Origin: Nakazawaea peltata
Taxonomy: Eukaryota > Ascomycota > Pichiomycetes > Alaninales > Pachysolenaceae
Assembly: GCA_001599355.1 (NCBI GenBank)
Contig: BCGQ01000010.1
Coordinates: 186,001-250,000, forward strand
Direction of reading: 5' to 3'
Length of the DNA: 64,000 bases
Shown: one piece after another, positions 1 to 9,159 of the stretch
Numbering within the stretch: position 1 is the first letter of the stretch
Layout: the number at the start of each line of letters is the position of its first letter
Translations under genes and position numbers: made by a program
Notes under the pieces: generated by a model
What the model was told of the DNA's origin: nothing
What the model saw: the letters and a program-made list of their open reading frames with translations, nothing else
Database searches by the model: none

Positions 1-379
1 CAACACTATTCCAATTTTCACTGTTCATATCATTGATTTAGTATTGACCAGACTCATTGCCAAGGGCGGTATGCTGAAACAAGAGGAGATCAACAACAAA
101 AAGGCTCAAATTTTGTACGAGGCCATCGACAAGTACCCTGAATTATACGTTCAGCCAGTTGATAAGAGCTGTAGATCTCAAATGAACGTTGTTTTCACCA
201 TCAATGGAGAGGGCAACGAAGCCAAGTTCTTGAAAGAAGCTGAGTCCAAGTACAAGTTGACTGGATTAAAGGGTCACAGATCCGTCGGTGGTATGAGAGC
301 TTCGATCTATAACGCTGTTGAGTTAGAGAGTGTCGAATTGTTAGTTAAATTCATTAATGAATTTGCAGCTTCTGCCTAA
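1..379 (+). CDS. SER1: Phosphoserine aminotransferase, C-terminal part (5' end outside window)
   Basis: The frame opens at base 2 and runs to the TAA ending at 379, giving the last 125 residues of a pyridoxal-phosphate aminotransferase. Phosphoserine transaminase converts 3-phosphohydroxypyruvate and glutamate to phosphoserine in cytosolic serine synthesis. The recognisable parts are the segment TVHIIDLVLTRLIAKGG and, near the end, GHRSVGGMRASIYNA, which in this family holds the C-terminal phosphate- and substrate-contacting arginine. The PLP lysine and the N-terminal half lie outside the window. No internal ATG should be taken as the start, because the reading frame is open from the left edge. 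The family assignment is secure from these motifs; gene completeness cannot be judged here. Confidence 0.93.
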   Translation, partial: NTIPIFTVHIIDLVLTRLIAKGGMLKQEEINNKKAQILYEAIDKYPELYVQPVDKSCRSQMNVVFTINGEGNEAKFLKEAESKYKLTGLKGHRSVGGMRASIYNAVELESVELLVKFINEFAASA

Positions 380-704
380 ATTAATAGACATTTTTTCTTA
401 CAAATATATAAATATAATTTAAGTTCAATTAGAATTTTTTACAGTATTTTACAAAGCCCTTCCCTCAAAGCCCTCCCCGCACCTACTATGATCGAGTAGT
501 CTTCCCCTCACATCACCTTCTCTGTCCGTCTCCCTCGCCCCTTTACGCATCGTCTATTCTTGTGCCCCTTTTTCATATCGCCTGCGCATCTGCGCATCGC
601 CTGTCGCGTAATCTACGCGTTAAAGCTTGTGGAGGCGAAAAAGACAGGGACAGGCATTGACAGTGATTACACTGACAGCTACGATACAGTGAGAGCCTCA
701 CACA
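380..704. promoter_or_regulatory. SER1 3' region and MEC3/HUS1 promoter
   Basis: The stretch holds an AT-rich SER1 3' flank (about 380-455) followed by a pyrimidine-rich segment (about 455-560) and the leader of the checkpoint gene starting at 705. A 68-codon open frame at 560-766 overlaps the first exon in another frame and has no protein-like features. I see no RNA gene. Confidence 0.5.
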
Positions 705-1660
705 ATGAAGTTAAAGCTCTCGACTTCTCATACAGACGCATTGAAAAGTATGTATTACGTTGGTAGTTATCACGTTGTCTATCCATTTACTAACACTCAT
801 CAGATGCCCTTGGGGTCGCCCTCTCTTTAAGAAAGTTCTGTGTCTTGAGATTCACCGAATCTCATTTACATGTTGTCTCGCTGTCTTTGAATGAACCACA
901 AGTATGGTCGAAACTATCGAAGGAGCTGTTTGACGTTTACGAGGTGGAGTCTATTCGTGACAATATAATACTGTTAGAGATCAATGTTGAACCCTTATTC
1001 CAACTGTTAAAGAACTACGAGAGAGCCAATTCAGACGAGTTATCCATTAGATTACAAAGAAAAGCATCCAATGGCTCGGGAGGTACCAAATCGAAGCTGC
1101 TTCTGACCTTGGCTGTGTTCTACAATGAACATCTAAGTGCTACTTCTACTGTTCTGCATACATTCAGAATCCCAATTAGATTATTGAAGAAAGAAAGTGA
1201 CGAGAGAATTATTGAACCCTCATTAGTTAATGTTGATTTATTGATGACTTTACGAAGAGATATTGTTCCTTTATTCAGAAGGATTGATAGATATAAAAAG
1301 ACCTCTAATATATTGAATATATCCGCGTCGAGGGATGGATATCTTGGGTTCACAATCCAAGAAGAACTCCGATCTGTGACGATATCATGGCGAGCCAAAT
1401 TAGAACTGCAAATCCTTGATAATTCCCAGACTCAATCACAAAACGTTTCTCAACCTTCCGTGGATCCCTCTCAACCTGTCAATGTTCTGGTTCAATTGAA
1501 AGATTGGAGATTAGGTCTGAGGTTATGTGAGTTAAGTGATAAAGTTACTCTTTTCATGGGACAGAATGAGCTGCTAGTGTTACATTGCAATCTTGACGAT
1601 GTGTCACCTTGTGAAGTGGTTTACTTCATTAGTAGTGTGAATAGATACGAAGAGATTTAA
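705..1660 (+). CDS. MEC3: Hus1/Mec3 checkpoint clamp subunit, two exons
   Basis: The model is join(705..747, 804..1660), 299 residues. The intron 748-803 is 56 nt, with donor GTATGT, branch TACTAAC at 788-794 and acceptor CAG at 801-803. Splicing joins MKLKLSTSHTDALK to NALGVALSLRKFCVLRF, which restores the N-terminal strand and helix of the Hus1 family. The body shows the family pattern (VWSKLSKELFDVYEVES, then EINVEPLFQLLKNYERA, then HTFRIPIRLLKK) and ends in a PCNA-like C-terminal strand, YFISSVN. Hus1 (Mec3 in S. cerevisiae) forms the PCNA-like 9-1-1 clamp with Rad17/Rad9 and Ddc1/Rad1 at DNA lesions and activates Mec1/ATR. The neighbouring GCD7 repeats the S. cerevisiae YLR288-YLR291 neighbourhood and supports orthology. 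An annotation ignoring the intron would start near 845 and lose about 28 residues. Confidence 0.85.
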
Positions 1661-1987
1661 CGAATAGATCTGATTAGACATATTTAACGCCTCCTGGCAT
1701 TAAATAGAACTAACCAAAACTGTATATTATGATATGGGGCCAGATAATTACAATTACACCAGAAGATGCAATCGTACTCAAAAGCCGGCCCTTCACTTTA
1801 AAAGGTCTTGATTTGGCCCGTTACCTTATTGAGATAGATCTCGAAGGCATCCAGCTCAAGATCTGGTCATAGAAGGACCAGACCGAGCGAGGCAAAGGGC
1901 AATGATTCGTTGAGGACGAATTTGAGATTTAATTCAGAGGTGATATCGCTGCTTACAGGCAGGTTCAAACGGTGCAAAAAGATGAAC
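1661..1987. other. Convergent 3' intergenic region, MEC3/GCD7
   Basis: This lies between the 3' ends of two converging genes. It contains an ATG-initiated open frame of 47 codons at 1729-1872 on the + strand (ending KIWS) with ordinary amino-acid composition. I recognise no family, see no splice signals that would extend it, and do not call it a gene. No RNA gene or repeat is apparent. Confidence 0.4.
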
Positions 1988-3144
1988 TCAATCAAGAGTC
2001 ACATCCTCGGTTTTATAATTCTCTATAACAATTCTGTAAATAAAGCTTGGAGCAAAACCACCACTATAATAATCCTAGTTAGTAACGTATCAATTGAGAT
2101 TTGAAAACAATGTAAAAATACATACATATTGGTAATGTAAATGTCGATATTATCAGGGACAACGTAATCGAATAATGGGTTGGTGACCTCACAGTTTCCC
2201 ACAAGTTGAGAATCTTGGTAAGGAATCACACTACCCGAATTTCCCACAAGAATGAGACTATCTCTGTCAAATGGATAAGTAGGACTGAATTTGTACAAAC
2301 CAGCAGTGACAAAGACTGGAGTCCTGTGTTCTTTGGCACATTCACAGCATGCAGCAACACCAGCATTGGAGATGCAGCCTCCATTGGCAAATACAGATCT
2401 GGCACCGACAATCACTTTTCCCACACGGGACATCACAGCGTATACGGTGGAATCTGGAATGACGACTGTTTCTATATTGGCCTCAGCAAGGCTCTTTGCA
2501 AAATTATGGGCGATCTGGGTATCATCAGGGAACGATTCGGTGACCAAAACGGTGAACTTTCTCTTCAGTCTCAGTTTAAGAAGGAAATTGAGCACGGTTC
2601 TAGATCCAGGTGTAGGTGTTAATAACACTTCATTATCATGAATCAAATCTACACTCATGGTCTCAATATTTTCACTAATAGAAGAGATTTCATCCATCAA
2701 ATCACGAATTCCTTGGATTACCACCGATCTCAAATCTGAACTTTTCACAGTACCCACCTTCTTATTGTTATTATTGTTATTATTAGTAGAAAGTAACAGG
2801 AACATCGAGTTAATCATGGCAGTTTGGTTATCTCCTTGGTTGTGACTCATCTCATCCTCAGTTATCTCATCTCTGATCATAGATAATACTCTCCTTACCA
2901 CATTACCACTACTGAACTCTCTTGGTTGCAGCAGAATCAACTTCTTACCGGTCTTTCGTACTATCTCCAACAATTCGTCCGGGTGATGCCAACGAGACAT
3001 CGAGATGACTCTCATTAATAACTGACATGTTTCGAGTGCTACTTGATATGACCCAGAAATTTGTCTTCTCTTCAATCGAGTCGTCATTGCATCCACATGT
3101 GGATCAATATCATGACTTCTTTCTTTATTGGTGTTCATTGACAT
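1988..3144 (-). CDS. GCD7: eIF2B beta subunit, two exons
   Basis: The model is complement(join(1988..2063, 2126..3144)), 364 residues, close to the 381 of S. cerevisiae Gcd7. The 62-nt intron 2064-2125 has donor GTATGT, branch TACTAAC and acceptor TAG. It replaces a spurious read-through tail with IGGFAPSFIYRIVIENYK, the C-terminal signature of eIF2B alpha/beta/delta proteins. The Rossmann-like C-terminal half is clear: LTPTPGSRTVLNFL, VLVTESFPDD, IPDSTVYAVMSRV, VIVGARSVFANGGCISNAG. eIF2B is the guanine nucleotide exchange factor for eIF2, and the beta subunit belongs to the regulatory subcomplex that senses phosphorylated eIF2 alpha. An asparagine run near residues 121-127 is a low-complexity linker. 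The upstream region carries a TGCACGACCTTT element at 3260-3271. Confidence 0.93.
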
Positions 3145-3259
3145 CTCAACCCACTTCTAATCTGTCTATACACTTCTCTCTATAACTCTGTAAGGCCTCG
3201 ATCTTCCAGTTTGGAAATAGGTGAGAAAATTTTTCGATTTCCTAATTTGGAATTGGGTG

Positions 3260-3271
3260 TGCACGACCTTT
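3260..3271 (+). promoter_or_regulatory. TGCACGACCTTT promoter element upstream of GCD7
   Basis: This 12-mer lies 116 bp upstream of the GCD7 start codon, in the gap shared with the SRP68 3' end. The same word recurs upstream of several other genes in the window (for example 34794, 37823, 63352). The binding factor is unknown to me. A (CA)n run at about 3374-3390 lies between it and SRP68. Confidence 0.45.
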
Positions 3272-3405
3272 AGAGGGGTTTAGTCACCGGGGGACCATTG
3301 GGATCATAGGATCATTGGGGATCAGATATTGAAGCATTGAAGTACTACAGTACTGCTCTACGTACTACCATTCTACACACACACACACACAAACACCACC
3401 TTTTA

Positions 3406-5040
3406 TTAACGTCCTCCAAATAATCCAAAGAACGACTTCTTATCCTTCAGTTCATCACCCTTCAGCTCAACAGAGTCAACCGTCTTCTGACTACCCTCAT
3501 AATCGATATAATTAAAGGCAATATCGAAAAGAACTGGCTTCTGGTGAATCAATTGGAACTTCTTAACATTGACTAACTTCGAGAAATCAGCTGGAATGTT
3601 CTTCAAATTGTCCGAGTAATATTGATCAGCATTGAAATGGTTCTGTTTAGAAAGATAATAGTCGGTGACCAGTTGTAATTTGGATACTTGTTGACTAAGA
3701 GACTCCTTCAATGAATCCAAATCAGACACTTGGGGTAATTGTGGTTCAGAAGAGAGGTCCTGGTTGTAATCACAATTCTCGATCATTTGTAACAGCTTAT
3801 AATATAACAGTAAAGCTTGCTTGAAATGGTTTTCCAATAAATGAGATTCCAGTAATTTGGTCAACTTAAGGATTTGGTAGTACAACTCGTAAATCTCAAG
3901 GCTCTTCCATATGCCCTCATCATTATAAACACCTGGTAACTCCTTAGTCAGACTCAAAGTTTGAGAAATGTTATCCAACAATTTAACCGATTTCTTGATA
4001 GCAGCAGCCGATTTGGATCCAATGTCTTCCAATAAAGTCAGATCTCTTTGAATCTTCAAGAAATTCAACTTGTAATTTACATATGTCAATAAGATTTGAG
4101 AGTCTTGGCTCTGTTCATCATTGTACTCATCCAGATGCTTTTCCATCTCTTGCTTATGGTGCTCCAAGAGCTCCTGCCAAGCCAGTAATGGAGAATCATA
4201 AGTCAACACATTGTTGTCATTGATTTTGGACTGTTTCGATTGCAGATCCAGCAACAATCTCGAGGTGTCCTCGTTATGGATTTGACAAGTGAACTTAGAC
4301 CAAGATACTTCCTTTATTAAATCCATCTCTTGGTCCTCTTGTTCGAGAACGGATTCATCGATATACTTCAATCCATTTTTGGTGATCGATTTGGTGTCTT
4401 GTTGTAATTGATTTCTGGCGATTTGGTTCAAGTTTGGAGATACAGATTTACTCAACTCGGAGTTGTACAAAGCCAATTTGAATACCGGGTCGACCTCATT
4501 CACCAAGATATCGGTAACGATCTCATCGTTGTTCTTCAATTGTTGCAAACCCAAACGGGCAAACGAAAGCGCAAACAACGAGTCTACCCAGCGCTTTCTG
4601 AATACCAAATAGGATCCTTCGATAATGGCCAGATAAATGTACAATTCCAATTTCAGCAGATCATCTAGGTTGGAAGACTCGTCTACTATCAGAGTCAACT
4701 TCAGCATATTCTGAAGACATTTACGGAACTTGGACTGAGCGAATCTTTCCTTCAGTTTAGATGATTGTACGGAAATAACCCATTTGGTTTCCAAAGTGTA
4801 AAGTAAATCCCTTTCGATGGTGAGCAATAAGATTTCACCCACTTTCGGATTGGACTCGAAATCAGATGCCCCAATCTCATGCTTCCTATAGTTCTTGGTG
4901 TTCTTGTTCTTCAACGACAGACCGGCTCTGAGCTTGGCCAATCTTTTGTTGATTCTGTGTCTTTCGGCATGGAAATCACTTGCTGAAGACAACGATTTCA
5001 GGAATCTGTTGCCAAATGTAGCCACTAATACCGATTCCAT
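3406..5040 (-). CDS. SRP68: Signal recognition particle subunit SRP68
   Basis: This is a 544-residue protein. The first ATG of the frame is at 5040; upstream codons are in frame but begin with TTG, so the start is MESVLVATFGNRF, which aligns with the N-terminus of yeast Srp68. The N-terminal RNA-binding helical region (DFHAERHRINKRLAKLRAGL, then IERDLLYTLETKW) and the YLVFRKRWVDSLFALSFARLGL segment are typical. The middle is helical TPR-like repeats, and the C-terminus ends in KKSFFGLFGGR, comparable to the short glycine/aromatic tail of SRP68 proteins. SRP68 pairs with SRP72 on SRP RNA in cotranslational targeting to the ER. S. cerevisiae Srp68 has 599 residues. No intron is visible. Confidence 0.88.
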   Translation of the reverse strand: MESVLVATFGNRFLKSLSSASDFHAERHRINKRLAKLRAGLSLKNKNTKNYRKHEIGASDFESNPKVGEILLLTIERDLLYTLETKWVISVQSSKLKERFAQSKFRKCLQNMLKLTLIVDESSNLDDLLKLELYIYLAIIEGSYLVFRKRWVDSLFALSFARLGLQQLKNNDEIVTDILVNEVDPVFKLALYNSELSKSVSPNLNQIARNQLQQDTKSITKNGLKYIDESVLEQEDQEMDLIKEVSWSKFTCQIHNEDTSRLLLDLQSKQSKINDNNVLTYDSPLLAWQELLEHHKQEMEKHLDEYNDEQSQDSQILLTYVNYKLNFLKIQRDLTLLEDIGSKSAAAIKKSVKLLDNISQTLSLTKELPGVYNDEGIWKSLEIYELYYQILKLTKLLESHLLENHFKQALLLYYKLLQMIENCDYNQDLSSEPQLPQVSDLDSLKESLSQQVSKLQLVTDYYLSKQNHFNADQYYSDNLKNIPADFSKLVNVKKFQLIHQKPVLFDIAFNYIDYEGSQKTVDSVELKGDELKDKKSFFGLFGGR

Positions 5041-5645
5041 GATATGTTTCTGCCCTCCCGCTGTTGCTATCAATAACGCCTTCTTATCGTTAAGCGCTGT
5101 TGGAAAATTTTTTTCACTTCGACGACGTTAACTATGGAAGGGTTAGCAGAAAAAGGGAGAGCAAATAATTGTTGTAAATTGCTCTGGTAAGAGGGGTGAT
5201 GGGAGAGGGGAGAGGGGTTGGGAGGAGAGGGATTAGAGGGGATGCAGAGGCTGCTCTGAGGACAATAATGAGATTTTTGAGAGAATATAGAGGGTGTGTT
5301 GGTGTTATATTGATTGCTGTTAAGGTCACTTCAATTAAAGTTTGAACTTTATATTTTATATATTCTCTTCTGTGCTCTGCTGTTTATTTAGGGGTGATCT
5401 TATTGTTTAAGTTTGTGGTTGTTTGGGGTGGGTTGAGATACTTTGTGGTACTTTGTGGTGTTTTGTGGATATTTAGTTTGAGTATCCTATTATCGTTTCC
5501 TTCGACATGATTACACAAACCAGAGCATAATTTATCTTCTCATTTGCTAAATATATCTTTACTAAACACCTATAAGAAAGGGATAAAATCTGCTTTCTGT
5601 GTTAAATCTGCTGAAGCATCCGGCCGCTTCGCAGAAACACCACAA
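5041..5645. promoter_or_regulatory. Divergent promoter, SRP68 / Rua1-like gene
   Basis: About 600 bp separate the two start codons. The middle (about 5180-5260) is purine-rich (GGGAGAGGGGAGAGG). At 5436-5465 there is a repeated TTTGTGGT-type motif. A seven-codon upstream frame, 5507-5530, precedes the Rua1-like start. A 65-codon open frame on the minus strand (5132-5329) is proline/leucine-rich low complexity and is not called a gene. Confidence 0.45.
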
Positions 5646-6689
5646 ATGTCCAACGACTATTTTGAAAGCCATATATCCGATTTTTTGAGATATGGCTTAG
5701 GTGAGGAATACATGGAGTTGGATCAAGACGACCATGATTTCATTAGTAACATGAATTCTGATGCTAATGAAATCCCCATTTTACATAGTAGTCTTGGTGA
5801 GGTAGCTATTGATGTGGGACACCCAATTGCTGAATATTCCGGCTTGGTTCATCTTCCTGTAAGGCATGAGGAAGTAATACCTCATGAAATTGGACTTGGA
5901 GATTTCATGACTGAACTCAACACAATACAGCCTAAGAGGGAAATATCCACAGAAGCTACTCAAGATTTAACAACTGCTGAAACTTCTTATGATCCTAGTT
6001 CCACAAGTAGTTGTGATCCTCTTCCTACAGAAACAGAAGAGTTCACGAAGTTGGAATCTCGTGATATGTCAGTAATAGAACATCTATTAAATATAATTCG
6101 AAGTCGGAATCAATTCACTGATATTTGGTTTGTGGAAGAAGATGAATATTTCATATATGAGAGGAGTAATGTGACTAGAGGTTCCTCAAATATGAAACAA
6201 CCTCATAATCTGAGACTGCAATACTTACCATGTGTTCGCCGTCAAGCAAAAAAACCAGGAACCCCACTGAAAGATTACATGTACACGTTGAATGAACAAG
6301 GAAAATACCAAGCTGTGATTCCTCCATCAAATAATAAAAAAGGCAAGAAACCCAAGGACACTTCACGTAACAAAGAAGGTCTCTGCCCTTATTGCCGTTA
6401 TGTATTCTTCACCGAGTTCAAAAATTCCAGTTACCTTCACCATCTCAACAAACAACATGGAGTTTTTTCCAATGGTGAATTAATTCCTCTCCCAACTGAC
6501 TATGGGATTTATATGCGGTGCTTTACCAAAGGGGGTGACAGCAGTATGTATGAATGTGTTCAATGTGGAGAATGCAATAAAATAATTCCTCTCAGCGAAA
6601 CCAGTAACCCCCAACGGAAACTTCTCTCATACCTACGTCATTACAGTGATAACCACAAGAGAGGTTGTAAACTCGACTACAAGAAGTGA
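5646..6689 (+). CDS. Rua1-type zinc-binding transcription regulator
   Basis: The first ATG is at 5646 (MSNDYFESHISDFLRYG), giving 347 residues; in-frame codons upstream lack an ATG. The N-terminal half is acidic and disordered (about residues 1-150), as in an activation region. The C-terminal half carries two zinc-finger-like units: GLCPYCRYVFFTEFKNSSYLHH ending in KQHGVF, then YECVQCGECNKIIP with a downstream LRHYSDNH. The CPYC...NSSYxxHLxxxHG...PTDYGIY pattern matches the C-terminal domain of Ustilago Rua1-like regulators (PF14616 family). Such proteins are nuclear DNA-binding regulators in fungi and have no well-studied S. cerevisiae counterpart. The domain call rests on motif memory, and the target genes are unknown. 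Confidence 0.6.
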   Translation: MSNDYFESHISDFLRYGLGEEYMELDQDDHDFISNMNSDANEIPILHSSLGEVAIDVGHPIAEYSGLVHLPVRHEEVIPHEIGLGDFMTELNTIQPKREISTEATQDLTTAETSYDPSSTSSCDPLPTETEEFTKLESRDMSVIEHLLNIIRSRNQFTDIWFVEEDEYFIYERSNVTRGSSNMKQPHNLRLQYLPCVRRQAKKPGTPLKDYMYTLNEQGKYQAVIPPSNNKKGKKPKDTSRNKEGLCPYCRYVFFTEFKNSSYLHHLNKQHGVFSNGELIPLPTDYGIYMRCFTKGGDSSMYECVQCGECNKIIPLSETSNPQRKLLSYLRHYSDNHKRGCKLDYKK

Positions 6690-6990
6690 TATTACCCCCA
6701 ATTTATACCCCCAATTTATATTTCCTATTCAGGAAACTCGATACAGCCCCTATTAACACCCTCCCACATTTTACTTCGCCAACTTTGCAATTTACGAAAA
6801 AAGAATTCCCATGTGATTTATAGTCAGCCCCCATCTTGCCTCTTTCTTACCCTTCTAGCCCCTCTTTCCCATACTTTTTCCCTGACTAAATTTGCATGTG
6901 ATTTCACATGCATCACCCCTCAAAAAGAATATAAATCGATGAGCTCCCCTGGGATGAATTTAATTATTTTACTTTAATAAACAACTTACA
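6690..6990. promoter_or_regulatory. Promoter of peroxisomal ABC transporter with E-box palindrome
   Basis: A direct repeat of TACCCCCAATTTATA lies just after the Rua1-like stop codon. At 6894-6911 there is an 18-nt inverted repeat, GCATGTGA-TT-TCACATGC, containing TTTCACATGC, which matches the inositol/choline response element bound by bHLH Ino2-Ino4 in yeast. A second CATGTGATTT lies at 6810-6819. They sit 80 and 172 bp before the ATG at 6991. Confidence 0.45.
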
Positions 6991-9159
6991 ATGAATAGAG
7001 CGCTGAAATTGTATGGGCGGCATAGGAATGTCATATTAAAGACTTCTTATGTCGTTTTGATTCTCTACACAATAGCTAGTAATGGCTCGCAGAAAAAGAG
7101 TCGTGGGCGTAAAAAGGGGGACGATGAGGGGGCGGAAAAGTCGAGTAAGAGTGGATCTAAGGTGAAACTAGATCGCAAATCGTTGCTCATTTTATTTCAA
7201 GACATTATTTCTGGATCTGTTATTCGGAAATTGGTGCTTCAAATAATCCTTTTGATAGTAAGACTGCTTTTGACGTTGAAAGTGGCATCTCTTGATGGGT
7301 TGATTGTCTCTAGTTTGGTGAGTCAGCGGTACCGTAAATTCGGGAAAAGGTTAGGATTTTGGATGCTTTTAGGAATTCCACTGGCAATTGTAAATTCTTC
7401 ACTTTCTTTTACTGAAGAAATCCTTGCTCAAAATGTTCGTGAAAATTTGACTAAAAGACTCTTAAAATCTTATTTGCCTGATGACAATAAGAGCACTTTG
7501 TACAAATTGATCAACAAGCTGGAAATTACCGATCCTAACCAAAGAGTTACTACAGATGTAGAGAGATTTTCGCAATCTTTGGCTTCTTTACCATCTCAAA
7601 TCTTGAAACCAATGTTAGATCTCTTACTTTGTGCAAACCAATTATCTTCTAGTGGGTCCAATTCAGCTGAAGGTGTCTTATTTTTGGGTTTAATAACTCA
7701 TTTCTCTACCATTCTTTTGAAAAATTTCACACCCAACTTCATTAAGCTTTCCCACAAGTCAAATGAATTGGAAAACAAATTCCATATGACTCATAGTAAG
7801 GTGATAGATAACTCAGAAGAGATTGCTCTTCTTCGTGGACATCAAAGAGAGTTAGATATCCTGGATATGAACTACTTTGAGTTGGAAAATTTCAAGAAGA
7901 TGGAATTTAGAAGACTTTTCGTATATGACTTCACCATGAGTTTCATCGTAAAATACTTCTGGGGTGCCTCTGGTTTGGTTTTATGTGCTATTCCTGTGTT
8001 CACTTCTAAAGATGTCAGTAAAGATCATATTTCTAGTAATTTCATTACCAATAGAAGGTTATTATTGAGTGGATCCAATTCTGTGGGTCGTCTTATTCAA
8101 AGTAAGAAGAACATTCAAAACTTGACAGGTTACACTGCCAAGATTATAGAGTTCAAGGAGCATTTGGATAAGATTAACCTGGAACAAGAGTTGGAAGAAG
8201 AGAACACTGAACAGATACAACAGATTCAAAACACCAAAGAAGATCCTCTTATTGCGGGACCAAATATTAACTACGGAGACGAGATAACATTTGATAGAAT
8301 TCCATTAATTACTCCAATGGGAAACCAGTTAGTCGCCGAATTATCATTCTCCATAAGAAGAGGTGATAATTTGTTAATTATCGGACCAAATGGGTGTGGT
8401 AAATCTTCTCTTTTCAGAGTTTTGGGAGGACTTTGGCAAGTTCATAATCCAGGTCAATTGACTATTCCATATTCTAGAAAAGATTTGTTCTATTTACCAC
8501 AAAAGGCTGTCTTAACTATTGGAACCTTGAGAGAACAAATGATTTATCCAGATTCTTTAGAAGACTATGAAAATAACCCTAAAAAGAGTGATCTGAAATT
8601 GATCAAATTGTTAGAAATTGTCCAATTAGGGCATTTGATCGATGACAATATCAAGATCATCCAAGAACAGACAGATACTTTGTCTAGCTCAGAAGTATTA
8701 TTTGGCGACAATGATTACAGCAAGATTTCTTCACCTTTAGATTTGGTACGTAAATGGCCAGATGTGTTGTCTATTGGCGAGCAGCAAAGATTACTGATGG
8801 CCAGATTGTATTACCATGAACCTAAATTCGCCGTATTAGACGAGTGTACTTCTTCTATTTCTCAAGAATTAGAACAAGAATGTTACAAATACGCCATAGA
8901 TACATTAGGAATTACAGTTCTCTCCGTATGTCACCGGACATCTTTATGGAAATTCCACCAATATCTACTTCAATTTGACGGGAAAGGGAATGCGAAATTC
9001 GGCGAATTCGACCCAATCAGCAGATTAGAATACCATAATGAGAAGTTCGATGTAGATCATAAAGTGAAGGAACTCTCAAGACTCGAAAAAAGATTAAAAG
9101 ATTTAAAGAAAATACAAAGAGATCAACAGAAGTTCAATGCCCAACTTATATCTATATAA
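6991..9159 (+). CDS. Peroxisomal fatty-acyl ABC half-transporter (ABCD family, PXA1/PXA2)
   Basis: The product is 722 residues, one transmembrane domain fused to one nucleotide-binding domain as in ALD/ABCD half-transporters. Membrane segments appear near residues 15-30, 75-100, 125-145 and 310-330. The family EEA-type motif is NSEEIALLRGHQRE (about residue 270). The ATPase part has Walker A GPNGCGKSS (about 466), signature LSIGEQQR (the third residue is I rather than the usual G of LSGGE), Walker B FAVLDE and the H-loop SVCHRTSLWKFH. Pxa1 and Pxa2 act together to import activated long-chain fatty acids into peroxisomes for beta-oxidation. I cannot decide from sequence alone which of the two this is. 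The 3' end overlaps the convergent regulator gene by 8 bp. Confidence 0.85.
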   Translation: MNRALKLYGRHRNVILKTSYVVLILYTIASNGSQKKSRGRKKGDDEGAEKSSKSGSKVKLDRKSLLILFQDIISGSVIRKLVLQIILLIVRLLLTLKVASLDGLIVSSLVSQRYRKFGKRLGFWMLLGIPLAIVNSSLSFTEEILAQNVRENLTKRLLKSYLPDDNKSTLYKLINKLEITDPNQRVTTDVERFSQSLASLPSQILKPMLDLLLCANQLSSSGSNSAEGVLFLGLITHFSTILLKNFTPNFIKLSHKSNELENKFHMTHSKVIDNSEEIALLRGHQRELDILDMNYFELENFKKMEFRRLFVYDFTMSFIVKYFWGASGLVLCAIPVFTSKDVSKDHISSNFITNRRLLLSGSNSVGRLIQSKKNIQNLTGYTAKIIEFKEHLDKINLEQELEEENTEQIQQIQNTKEDPLIAGPNINYGDEITFDRIPLITPMGNQLVAELSFSIRRGDNLLIIGPNGCGKSSLFRVLGGLWQVHNPGQLTIPYSRKDLFYLPQKAVLTIGTLREQMIYPDSLEDYENNPKKSDLKLIKLLEIVQLGHLIDDNIKIIQEQTDTLSSSEVLFGDNDYSKISSPLDLVRKWPDVLSIGEQQRLLMARLYYHEPKFAVLDECTSSISQELEQECYKYAIDTLGITVLSVCHRTSLWKFHQYLLQFDGKGNAKFGEFDPISRLEYHNEKFDVDHKVKELSRLEKRLKDLKKIQRDQQKFNAQLISI

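Noticed and set aside
845-1660. Unspliced MEC3 start near 845
   Set aside because: The frame there begins with TTG; the intron at 748-803 provides a proper ATG and the conserved N-terminus.
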